This document shows, in pieces, positions 32,565 through 39,958 of a DNA stretch of 47,216 bases. This stretch comes from UBA1388 sp964555515. Lineage in GTDB: Bacteria > Patescibacteriota > Microgenomatia > UBA1400 > PJMF01. Within the stretch, counting starts at the first letter, position 1; every line of letters starts with the position of its first letter. The stretch covers positions 1 through 47,216 of the forward strand of contig CAZKSJ010000006.1 in NCBI GenBank assembly GCA_964555515.1, read 5' to 3'. The position numbers and the translations under genes are program-made. Below the pieces are notes generated by a model. That model did no database searches. It had not been told where the DNA came from and worked only from the letters and a program-made list of their open reading frames with translations.

Positions 32565-33263
32565 CTTAGCCAAATTTTCCGCCGAGTGGTGCCAATCCGC
32601 TATCTCATTTTGGTGCGGTTGCCAGTCTTGCGGCTGGAGCGTCCTTAGCTTTCGATCGCGAATCGCTCTTAGACACTTTTCAAAATGACAAAAAGCCCAA
32701 CTTGCGTCTTCACCGGTTAATGCTCGACCAGTCAAAGGATCAAGGCCACTGTAAAACTGAGCTGGTCTGTTGGCTGCGACTTTGGCGATAGTTCTGTCTA
32801 GCTGCGTGATACTAACAAATGGGATAGGTAGATACTGACCTAAGGAATACAATCGCCGCAAAGTCTCGGTGATTGCTTTCGGGTCGTCTTGCGAATCCAG
32901 AATCACCTCGCTCAATTGATCAATCGCCGCAGAATTTTTACCATAACCGTTCACACCATGCATGAGTTGGCCAACAGACTCTGGTTGTTGATGGGTCGTC
33001 ATTAAATAGGCAAAGTAGTAATTCAAAACATCCATTAGTTCATCAAGCGCAGCCACGTGCTCATTCTGATCAAGCGCTTCTTGCAGTTCGGCAACTTCAC
33101 CCACAGCAAGTGGCAATAGCAAGTCGGGTTGCTGTTGATCCTTCTCTTTAAATAAACCCCGACTATCCCGTAAATCACCGATGCGCTGGCTAGCTTGTTC
33201 TAATAAATGTGGCACAGCTACACACTCAACCACAATATTTAGTAGCAATGCAAGTCTTGACAA
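32532..33263 (-). CDS. MazG-like nucleotide pyrophosphohydrolase-related protein
   Basis: A 243-aa protein. Residues 50-90 or so show the all-alpha NTP-PPase pattern: VGEVAELQEALDQNE followed by ALDELMDVLNYYFAYL (ExxE, then ExxD), a Mg-binding four-helix site that hydrolyses (d)NTPs to NMPs. The C-terminal 120 residues are unfamiliar and Trp/Gln/His-rich. The start is uncertain: TTG 33263 lies within a 17-bp repeat, and GTG codons follow about 10 codons later. Next to tmk, it may clean the nucleotide pool. Confidence 0.6.
   Translation of the reverse strand: MSRLALLLNIVVECVAVPHLLEQASQRIGDLRDSRGLFKEKDQQQPDLLLPLAVGEVAELQEALDQNEHVAALDELMDVLNYYFAYLMTTHQQPESVGQLMHGVNGYGKNSAAIDQLSEVILDSQDDPKAITETLRRLYSLGQYLPIPFVSITQLDRTIAKVAANRPAQFYSGLDPLTGRALTGEDASWAFCHFEKCLRAIRDRKLRTLQPQDWQPHQNEIADWHHSAENLAKLRQRLKVEPA
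33247..33263. repeat. 17-bp direct repeat, left copy
   Basis: AATGCAAGTCTTGACAA, exact second copy at 34468-34484. The two copies bracket the second AbrB/VapC locus. Confidence 0.7.
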
Positions 33264-33323
33264 ACTAGATCTTGTTTGTTCCAGCCCAATAAATCAAACA
33301 AAAATGATATTTTGTGAGTGAAA

Positions 33324-33707
33324 TTAATTGTTAGTCAAGATTTTTTTATCGAAGGTGAGCACCTTCATATCTTCTATCTGAGCGGTAGTTTGCAAATAAC
33401 TATCGACGAAATGAAATCCCCTGATGTACCAAGGCCATAAAGCCAATAATACATTTCTCTGCTCGACGTGCAACCAACGCTGACTGAGTAGTACTTCAAA
33501 TGCAGTGCCAATTTTTTGACGAGACATTTTGTAGTAGCTTTCTAATACATAACAACTCTCAGCGACTACAATTGGCTTTATATACAGATTTAATTTATTT
33601 TGTTCTGCTTTTCGAAACCAACGAGCTACTTGTTTTTGCTGTGGAAGATTATCTTCCAATAAAAAACGCAATATAATGTTGGTATCAACCAAGTAACTGT
33701 GCTTCAT
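33324..33707 (-). CDS. VapC-family PIN-domain toxin (second locus)
   Basis: A 127-aa putative ribonuclease. Acidic residues: Asp in LVDTNIILR (about 8), Glu in VAESCYVLESYY (about 48), Asp in FHFVDSYLQ (about 98) and Asp in VLTFDKKIL. It is the same family as the first locus but clearly diverged. Starts 14 bp after its AbrB antitoxin. Confidence 0.9.
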   Translation of the reverse strand: MKHSYLVDTNIILRFLLEDNLPQQKQVARWFRKAEQNKLNLYIKPIVVAESCYVLESYYKMSRQKIGTAFEVLLSQRWLHVEQRNVLLALWPWYIRGFHFVDSYLQTTAQIEDMKVLTFDKKILTNN

Positions 33708-33721
33708 TTGCTTACAACTAA

Positions 33722-33967
33722 CTACCTATCTTCAGCCCATTTCCTAGAAAAGTTCTCCCTTGCTGCTTTCAATTGGTCATCAGTTAATTTAACATCTGAC
33801 TTCAGAGAGCCTTGTAAAGACCAAAAATCATCCTTAGGCTTGATAATGATTTGATTTTTATTGACTGATAATACCGCCTTGGTTGCAGTTGTGATACCAA
33901 ACAATTGGCGTACTTCACTAGGAATGGTTACCTGCCCCTGACTAGTGATGGAGACTACTTTTTGCAT
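33722..33967 (-). CDS. AbrB-type antitoxin (second locus)
   Basis: An 81-aa SpoVT/AbrB protein: VVSITSQGQVTIPSEVRQLFGI is the domain signature, and the Lys/Asp-rich C-terminus would bind the toxin. Its promoter carries a 10-bp inverted repeat over and after the -10, a different box from that of the first locus, so cross-regulation is unlikely. Confidence 0.9.
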   Translation of the reverse strand: MQKVVSITSQGQVTIPSEVRQLFGITTATKAVLSVNKNQIIIKPKDDFWSLQGSLKSDVKLTDDQLKAARENFSRKWAEDR

Positions 33968-33985
33968 AATAATGAATATTTGATT

Positions 33986-34038
33986 AATAATGTAACTTAG
34001 TTTTACATTATTATACCGATGTGTAACTGTTGAATCAA
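33986..34038 (-). promoter_or_regulatory. Promoter and operator of the second vapBC locus
   Basis: Minus-strand -35 TTGATT (34033-34038), 17-bp spacer, perfect -10 TATAAT (34010-34015). The inverted repeat AATAATGTAA (33986-33995) with TTACATTATT (34003-34012) overlaps the -10 and start region. Confidence 0.75.
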
Positions 34039-34054
34039 GCTACATGATCGTATT

Positions 34055-34488
34055 CTATCCATCACGGCTGATATTAACCTTACACATTGAAAATTGAAGT
34101 CTTATCTGATTAATATCCAAGGGTGTCTGCGCACTAGCGGGATCGTGGGACAACTCCATAAAGGGCATATTTCTTGATGCTTTAAATCCAATCAGTGATG
34201 TGGCAATCTGAATTTCTTTTCTCACGCTAGCAGAGGCAATGATGATTATCTGAGGAGCATTATCATTCCAGAAAAATTGGTTAACTTCAGCAATGGCGGC
34301 GGTATCAGCTTCTGGTAACTTAGCTAATATCACCGCCAAAGTCTCACCCAAACATCTGGCCTAACTTCCCGATTCAGCATCTCCTCGTCAACAATGGGTT
34401 GCAATAATTCTTTAGTATATGATCGTTCTGAATTCACAAAACTGATCCAGCCACAATATATGGTGTTAATGCAAGTCTTGACAATCAA
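34055..34488 (-). pseudogene. Frameshifted hypothetical gene
   Basis: Two minus-strand frames join into one protein-like sequence. The first runs from about TTG 34488 (KTCINTIYCGWISFVNSE) to EVRPDVW. After a one-base shift at the CCC run 34347-34349 it continues GETLAVILAKLPEADTAA to the end at 34055. Adding one G to the minus-strand GGG run would give an unbroken frame of about 144 codons. No family recognised. A second base pattern, ASASVRKEIQIATSLIGF, looks like an ordered alpha/beta core. Either decayed or an indel error. Confidence 0.5.
34468..34484. repeat. 17-bp direct repeat, right copy
   Basis: Exact copy of 33247-33263 in the same orientation, near the start of the frameshifted gene. 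Confidence 0.7.
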
Positions 34489-34532
34489 TATGTTGTCTGC
34501 TCCAGCTAGCCGATTAGAGGAAAATGGCGAAC

Positions 34533-35222
34533 TTATTCGAACACTTTTCGCAGTAGCCTAGATATAGGATTTCTCTTTTTCTGTAACAGTATTAATGTTT
34601 CTTGGATTGCGCGTAAATTATTTTCCATCTGTTCGAGAACAGATAGTTGCTCTTCTGGAGTCAACGGACCATGAACAGATCCATTATAGTTTGGCTCAAC
34701 TCTAATTGCGTAACTTTCTTTCGAAAATAGTAAATTAACTACCCACTTCATCTTTGAATCAGAATCTACATTATTGTCTATATCTAACATCAATGGCATT
34801 CTTATGTTAACAGATCCTGATCTATTATCACCTTTCGAGAAAACAAAAATATGAGCCCACTTACCCTCATCTGGTTCAAGTGGAGCGCTCAGTGATTCAT
34901 AGTTATTATCCCTCTCGTACATTCTTTGTATTTCTTTAGAAGTAAAAAACTTATCTAAACACATCCCTGGACGGAATAGTGATCTCACATCCATACTGTC
35001 ACTATTGTGAGATATGTCTTGAAAGTCTTGATCTGGAAAAACATATCCTAGTTTTGATAAAGATTTTAAAATTTGAAAAGTCAGTAATGCTACAGGGGCA
35101 ATTTTTGTATCCGTCTCAACTAAATCCATTACCTGTTCATTAATAACGCCCAGTTTCGTATTTTGGTCAAACTCCAACTTAGCACGCTTACTCACTGATA
35201 CAAGTCCTTCTTTCTCTATCAT
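34533..35222 (-). CDS. Hypothetical protein, 229 aa
   Basis: Not recognised. Soluble and mixed alpha/beta, with a central stretch (WAHIFVFSKGDNRSGSVNIRMPLMLDID) and a C-terminal helix pair ending in a basic segment (NPISRLLRKVFE). Codon use is more AT-rich than in neighbouring housekeeping genes, hinting at accessory origin. ATG 35222 has no ribosome site. An extended -10 (TGCTATAAT, hexamer 35232-35237) ends 9 nt upstream, so a leaderless mRNA is likely. The frameshifted gene follows. Confidence 0.7.
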   Translation of the reverse strand: MIEKEGLVSVSKRAKLEFDQNTKLGVINEQVMDLVETDTKIAPVALLTFQILKSLSKLGYVFPDQDFQDISHNSDSMDVRSLFRPGMCLDKFFTSKEIQRMYERDNNYESLSAPLEPDEGKWAHIFVFSKGDNRSGSVNIRMPLMLDIDNNVDSDSKMKWVVNLLFSKESYAIRVEPNYNGSVHGPLTPEEQLSVLEQMENNLRAIQETLILLQKKRNPISRLLRKVFE

Positions 35223-35231
35223 AGATCTAAT

Positions 35232-35240
35232 ATTATAGCA
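35232..35240 (-). promoter_or_regulatory. Extended -10 of the 34.5-35.2 kb gene
   Basis: TGCTATAAT on the minus strand, 9 nt before ATG 35222. Confidence 0.5.
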
Positions 35241-35382
35241 TTTTTTTTCAATGGAACTACTTTTTGTGTCAAACTAATCAGTTAATTTGAGTTAGTTAGA
35301 TATTTAGTACATTCTCACAAAGCTAATCAATGCAAATATTAACATAAAACTCAGAATGCACAGTGAATAATGGTTGCAATTT

Positions 35383-35814
35383 TCACTTCCGACCGGTGCT
35401 GCCGTAACCGCCGCGATCCTTAGTTTGAAATCGATCTTTTTCAATCAGCTCTACTCGCTCGCGCGACATGATGATCATCTGCACAATCCGCTCACCTCTT
35501 TCCACCAAAACGGGCTGCTGAGTGAAGTTGTACACAGCCGCCAAATACTCATCGCCATCACCACGATAATCGTAGTCCCCCACTCCAATTCCGTTGGCAA
35601 GCATCAATCCTAGCTTGTGCAAGCTACTCCGAGCAGCGAGCAAAGCCCAGTGGTCTTTGGGCAGCTGCAGGGCAATATTCAACGGCACGTATCCTATACC
35701 CTCTGGGGGTATCTGCGTATCTTGGCGGGCGCACAAGTCAAATGCAGCTGCCCCAGGTGTTTTATACTCTGGCAAAGGCAGTGACTTATCAAACCGCTTA
35801 ATTTTCACTTTCAT
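35383..35814 (-). CDS. dut: dUTP diphosphatase
   Basis: Trimeric dUTPase, about 143 aa, converting dUTP to dUMP. Motif 1 PGAAAFDL, motif 2 ARSS, motif 3 GVGDYDYRGDGDEY (slightly longer than the usual GVIDxxYRGE), motif 4 GERIVQMII, motif 5 RGGYGSTGR (usually RGxxGFGSTG, so one aromatic is Tyr). ATG 35814 has GGGGAGAAG before it; an upstream in-frame ATG at 35829 overlaps that site. Functionally tied to dcd and thyX 1-4 kb away. Confidence 0.92.
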   Translation of the reverse strand: MKVKIKRFDKSLPLPEYKTPGAAAFDLCARQDTQIPPEGIGYVPLNIALQLPKDHWALLAARSSLHKLGLMLANGIGVGDYDYRGDGDEYLAAVYNFTQQPVLVERGERIVQMIIMSRERVELIEKDRFQTKDRGGYGSTGRK

Positions 35815-35829
35815 ACTTCTCCCCGCCAT

Positions 35830-36128
35830 TTTCTGATCACAACTACTCAGTTGTTCATCATGATAATTAGAGATCTATAGTTCTAATTTCTTTTTAAAAT
35901 TCTTAGCAATTCTCGTCGTAATTTCTGTCGTCGCCATTATTACAATAAACACGGCTCTGTTGTGTTGTAACCGACTGAGCGTTAGTTGGCAAGTCGTACC
36001 TTCACTTAATTCGTCTTAGTCAACCACCTATTCCCTGCAAAAATGAGTATCAATCGACTAATTAACTCACGAGAAAGTTACTAATAGATCTGCAACAACG
36101 GCAAGCCAGCATCGGCTAGTTATTAGAA
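35830..36128. other. 300-bp intergenic region, nothing convincing
   Basis: AT-rich, with no frame of interest on either strand. A palindromic AATTAGA...TCTAATT element near 35860-35887 is the only structure seen. Confidence 0.4.
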
Positions 36129-36530
36129 TTATCTAGGTAAATTCGGTTGACCCTGCGCATTCATGAATCCTTCAACAAAATCGAGCAGCTCATTGGTTGT
36201 AGCAAAACTGTCAAAGATTGGTTCTAAATATGGCCACACATAAGTCATGAACAAATTACCTACGATCAACGAGAAAAGGATCACTAGAATCAAATTGCCT
36301 AGTCCTCGACTCATACCTGCAAGCAAATTTCGCCAAAAAATTTCCCAGACGCTTGCTTCATAAAGCGTCTTACCTGTTTTGCGATTAACAATATCTGGAT
36401 CACTAAAATCTACTCTCGATTTTGAAGCCTGATTGGCAATTGTTTGATCTGGCGATTGTGTAGGAGTGCCAACAGCCACAACATCGGTTGTTGGTTGATT
36501 GGGTTGATTTGGTGCGAGCTCGGCAATCAT
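36129..36530 (-). CDS. Hypothetical single-pass membrane protein, 133 aa
   Basis: Not recognised. The N-terminal 55 residues are Pro/Gln/Thr/Ser-rich and disordered. A short segment (VNRKTGKTLYEASVWEIFWRN) then leads to one strong membrane helix (LGNLILVILFSLIVGNLFMTYVW), and the last 30 residues are acidic and polar. It resembles small CPR membrane proteins of unknown role. No ribosome site of note. Confidence 0.65.
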   Translation of the reverse strand: MIAELAPNQPNQPTTDVVAVGTPTQSPDQTIANQASKSRVDFSDPDIVNRKTGKTLYEASVWEIFWRNLLAGMSRGLGNLILVILFSLIVGNLFMTYVWPYLEPIFDSFATTNELLDFVEGFMNAQGQPNLPR

Positions 36531-36729
36531 TATTTAGCCATTCTGCAAAGTATCCTTGCAAATGTTCACTTCAATAAGTCTAGCATATTATTTGCATCGA
36601 ATTAATTTGGAGTTATTCATTTGCAACTCATTCTTCCATTGCAAACTTTTCAAAATCAGTTAGACTGGATTAATTCTCCTGCCCGAGGATATGTAGTAGT
36701 TAACTCATTGGTCATCCACCAGATTTGGT

Positions 36730-37305
36730 ATGTATCTTTCAGATATTGACATCAAACAAGCGCTGCAACTAGGTGATATTGTCATCAAGGATTTTGATGA
36801 GCGCCGGTTGCAACCTGCCAGCTACGACATTTTGTTGGGCTTTGATTTCATGGTCTTCAAAAGACATGAAATGTCGGTGATCGATCCCAAACATCCTGCC
36901 GAAGACTATATGGCCAAAATTCGCTTGAAATCTGAAAAAGACTTTTTTATTCTCCACCCCAATGAGTTTGCGCTAGCTGTCACCCATGATTATTTTGGGG
37001 TTGGTCCCAAGTATTGCTGCAATATCATGGGGAAAAGCAGTTTGGCCAGGTTGGGACTGATTATTCATACTACCGCCGGTTTCGTTGATCCAGGCAATGA
37101 GCTCAATGCCACGCTTGAACTCTACAACACCAACAGCATGCCCATTAAGCTCTATCCTAAAATGAAAATTGCTCAAATTGCCTTTTGCAGTCTAAAAACT
37201 CCCGCCCAAAAACCATATGGCCATGCCGACCTCGGCAGCAAATACTACAAAAATACCACTGTTGAAGCTAGCAAAATGTCGCGCAACTTTGTCAAAAAAA
37301 GCTAG
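36730..37305 (+). CDS. dcd: dCTP deaminase
   Basis: dUTPase-superfamily deaminase, 191 aa, dCTP to dUTP. Family features: LQPASYDILLG, the GKSSLARLGL loop with the conserved Ser and Arg, HTTAGFVDPG, and NATLEL carrying the catalytic Glu. It ends with a PYGHADLGSKYY-type tail as in bacterial Dcd. Because a separate dut exists, the mono-functional form is likely. First gene of dcd-surE-thyX, 11 bp before surE. Confidence 0.93.
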   Translation: MYLSDIDIKQALQLGDIVIKDFDERRLQPASYDILLGFDFMVFKRHEMSVIDPKHPAEDYMAKIRLKSEKDFFILHPNEFALAVTHDYFGVGPKYCCNIMGKSSLARLGLIIHTTAGFVDPGNELNATLELYNTNSMPIKLYPKMKIAQIAFCSLKTPAQKPYGHADLGSKYYKNTTVEASKMSRNFVKKS

Positions 37306-37316
37306 GAAAGGAAATC

Positions 37317-38120
37317 GTGGCTCGCTCAAAAAAAACTCGACCATTTATCTTGTTGACTGGTGACGACTCAGTGCGCGCGGAAGGATTAATTTTAGTCAAG
37401 CGTGTCGTGGAACCATTCGCTGATTTTGCCATGGTAGCCACCAAAACCCAACAATCGGCAGTAGGAGGGAAAATCACTTTCGGTCGACCAATCTCTTGGG
37501 GTACAGAAATAGTTGATGGCACCACTGCTTATTGGGTGGATGGCACGCCATCTGATGCGGTTTATTTTGGATTTAACAAACTAAACAGAAAACCAGATCT
37601 GGTAATTTCAGGAGTGAATATTGGCCGCAACACCACCTCTAATATCCACCGCTCTGGGACGGTGGCAGCAGCTATTACCACCGTACAGGGATTTTTAATC
37701 CCAGCCATTGCTACCTCCATCGTCACCGACGGGAGATGGTTTCATGAACATGATGGGAGTTTTGATGAAAAGCTCCTCGCTTATCCCGGTCGGATTTTGG
37801 GGGAAATTATCAAAAAAGCATTGAGTGCCAAGTTTGAACCCTACACTTTTTGGAACATCAATTTTCCTGAATTAGCGACTGATCAAATTCGAGTGGTCAA
37901 AACTGCCCAGCAGGCTTATTGGAAAAATGACATCGTCATCACTGAGGATAACTTTAGCTTTATTGATTCAAAATTTAACGACCGTCCACCGAATACAGAT
38001 ACGACAGCCCTGGAAGATGGCAAAATTTCTATTTCGGCCTGCAAACTTGATTACACAGATTATGACGGCTTACCCAAACTCAAAAGGTTATTTAGCGAGC
38101 ATTTGGAGAAGTCTGACTGA
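37317..38120 (+). CDS. surE: SurE-type 5'/3'-nucleotidase
   Basis: Metal-dependent nucleoside monophosphate phosphatase, 267 aa. The acidic pair is in LLTGDDSVRAEG (usual LLTNDDGxxAxG: the Asn is Gly and the Gly is Ser here). A conserved Ser lies in QQSAVGGKIT, followed by VDGTPSDAVYFG and SGVNIGRN with the metal-binding Asn. It starts with GTG 37317 behind GGAAAGGA. Between dcd and thyX it may set dNMP levels, an inference from context. Confidence 0.85.
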   Translation: MARSKKTRPFILLTGDDSVRAEGLILVKRVVEPFADFAMVATKTQQSAVGGKITFGRPISWGTEIVDGTTAYWVDGTPSDAVYFGFNKLNRKPDLVISGVNIGRNTTSNIHRSGTVAAAITTVQGFLIPAIATSIVTDGRWFHEHDGSFDEKLLAYPGRILGEIIKKALSAKFEPYTFWNINFPELATDQIRVVKTAQQAYWKNDIVITEDNFSFIDSKFNDRPPNTDTTALEDGKISISACKLDYTDYDGLPKLKRLFSEHLEKSD

Positions 38121-38203
38121 GTCGATTGAGCAAACTTGGAACTAAGCTAATCCGCAAAAGTCTGAACTTAAGATTAATTTCATACATCAAATTGGGGCAA
38201 ATC

Positions 38204-39957
38204 ATGACCAATAAATTTCAATTTTATCCCAAACTTCATATCGCCAGCTTAGAAAGCCAGGCTAACTGGCATCAATTAGCTGTACATACCCTACTCCAAG
38301 ATCCCAGACGTAAACAACCTTCAATCAATGCTTACTTGGGAGCGCGCTATAGCCGGTCTGCAGATTCGGTGATCGAGATCGCCAGGGAAGTGCTAAAAAA
38401 TGACACTGATGCCGCGAGCCGTTTAGAAGCAATTTTCCAGAACTATGGTCATAAATCGGTGGGTGACATGGCAGATATTTTTGTGTGCATTGAGAACGTA
38501 CCGATGATTACTGCCATGAGATTATTTTACCGCAACGCCGTGGTGGCTGGTCAAGAAAGATCCACCAGATTTCAAAACTTTGCCGAACCCAAATTTGTGA
38601 GGTTACCAATTGGGCGCCGCGCGGCCGTCAAGACCGACTACGAAGAGATTATTAATAAACAAATGCGAGACTATCGTGAGCTGCTGCCCATCACCCGCGC
38701 GGCGCTGGCCACCTACTTCAAAATCGACCAAACTGATAAAAAACAAGTCGCTGCCCTCCAAGCTAGGTCATTTGACACCGCTCGCTACTTGCTGCCCATG
38801 GGTCTACAAACTAGCTTGGGTATGATTATGTCTGCTCGAAACTGGGCTGAGCTGATTGCCTTGCTCAAAGGCAGCACGGGCATCGATCAGCAATTAGGGG
38901 GTTTGCTTTATGACTTGCTCGTCAAGGGTGGTCAACATCACGACACTGGATACATTCCTGAAGCGGATGGCTTAATCAGACACACCACAGCCAACACCAG
39001 ACAAAAAGATACCAATCNNNNNNNNNNNNNNNNNNNNNNNNNNNNNNNNNNNNNNNNNNNNNNNNNNNNNNNNNNNNNNNNNNNNNNNNNNNNNNNNNNN
39101 NNNNNNNNNNNNNNNNNGCGGATGGCTTAATCAGACACACCACAGCCAACACCAGACAAAAAGATACCAATCTGGCTGTCATCAAACAACTGCAAAGTAT
39201 CTTCAAAAAATCAGCAGTTAACAAAACAATCGGTCGTTCACCACATACAAATCTTCGGGTTTTTTACAACACCAATGCCTTCAAGGCCTACTTGCGTCAT
39301 CTGCAGTTGCTTAATGCACCGCTAAGCCAAGAGAAGAAATTTCCCCTCAATCACCAGCAACTCCAAAAAATTGGTGAGCTGATTTTTAGTCAACACAACC
39401 ATCACTTTCAACTAGGCTCAGTAGCCCAGAGCGGCGCGATTGCCATTGAGGGCATGGCGGATTTTGGCATTTTGAAAGACTTAAATAGGCATCGCAGCTT
39501 GGAGCGCTTCGTACCCATTTGGCATGATGAAATCAATCTTGACGCCGAACTAGACAGACCAAATCAAGCTTGTTTCTTTTTATGTGATTACTTGGCTATT
39601 CCTGAACTCAAACAACTCCGGCAGGAATATCAAAAACGACTCATAACCACCTATCAACTCATCAAAAAATGGCGCCGCCAAGCAGTTCTAGAACTTGATT
39701 CACCAATAGCCGATGAATATACCAAATATTTACTCCCCCACGCCCACGCCACTACTTATCGTTTTTATGGATCGATCGATGATCTGCAGTACCTCATTCA
39801 CTTGCGCACTAGACCAGGTGGCCACATTGCTTATCGTTCGCTAACTTATGCTTGGCTGAAAAAACTACAAAATCTCAATAATTTCTGGCATGGCATGGAC
39901 GCCAACATCCCCCCAGTCGATTCCACTTCTAGGGAACAATTCCTTAACCGCGGCTAA
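38204..39957 (+). CDS. thyX: Tandem-domain ThyX-like thymidylate synthase, split by a false gap
   Basis: Flavin-dependent dUMP to dTMP synthase family. Collapsing the duplicated 55 bp and 100 N gives one frame of 533 codons (532 aa). Domain A (about 1-250) has the ThyX layout (HKSVGDMADIFVCIENVP) and AGQERSTRFQNF, but lacks the RHR of the RHRxxS motif. Domain B has IAIEGMADFG and an intact RHR in KDLNRHRSLERF, and ends with HATTYRFYGSIDDLQYLIHLR. ATG 38204 follows TTGGGGCAA. Third gene after dcd and surE. Confident of family; activity not proven. Confidence 0.82.
38963..39172. other. 100-N gap flanked by exact 55-bp duplication (assembly artefact)
   Basis: 38963-39017 and 39118-39172 are identical 55-mers around 100 N (39018-39117). 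Joining them once removes 155 bp, and the thyX frame then runs without interruption (KDTN followed directly by LAVIKQLQ). A terminal overlap of exactly 55 fits a de Bruijn graph k of 55. Confidence 0.95.
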
Positions 39958-39958
39958 A

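Noticed and set aside
32339..32569. 76-codon plus-strand frame in the 32.1-32.5 kb interval
   Set aside because: It overlaps the 32343 frame in another phase and is less hydrophobic-domain-like. At most one of the two is real, and neither is well supported.
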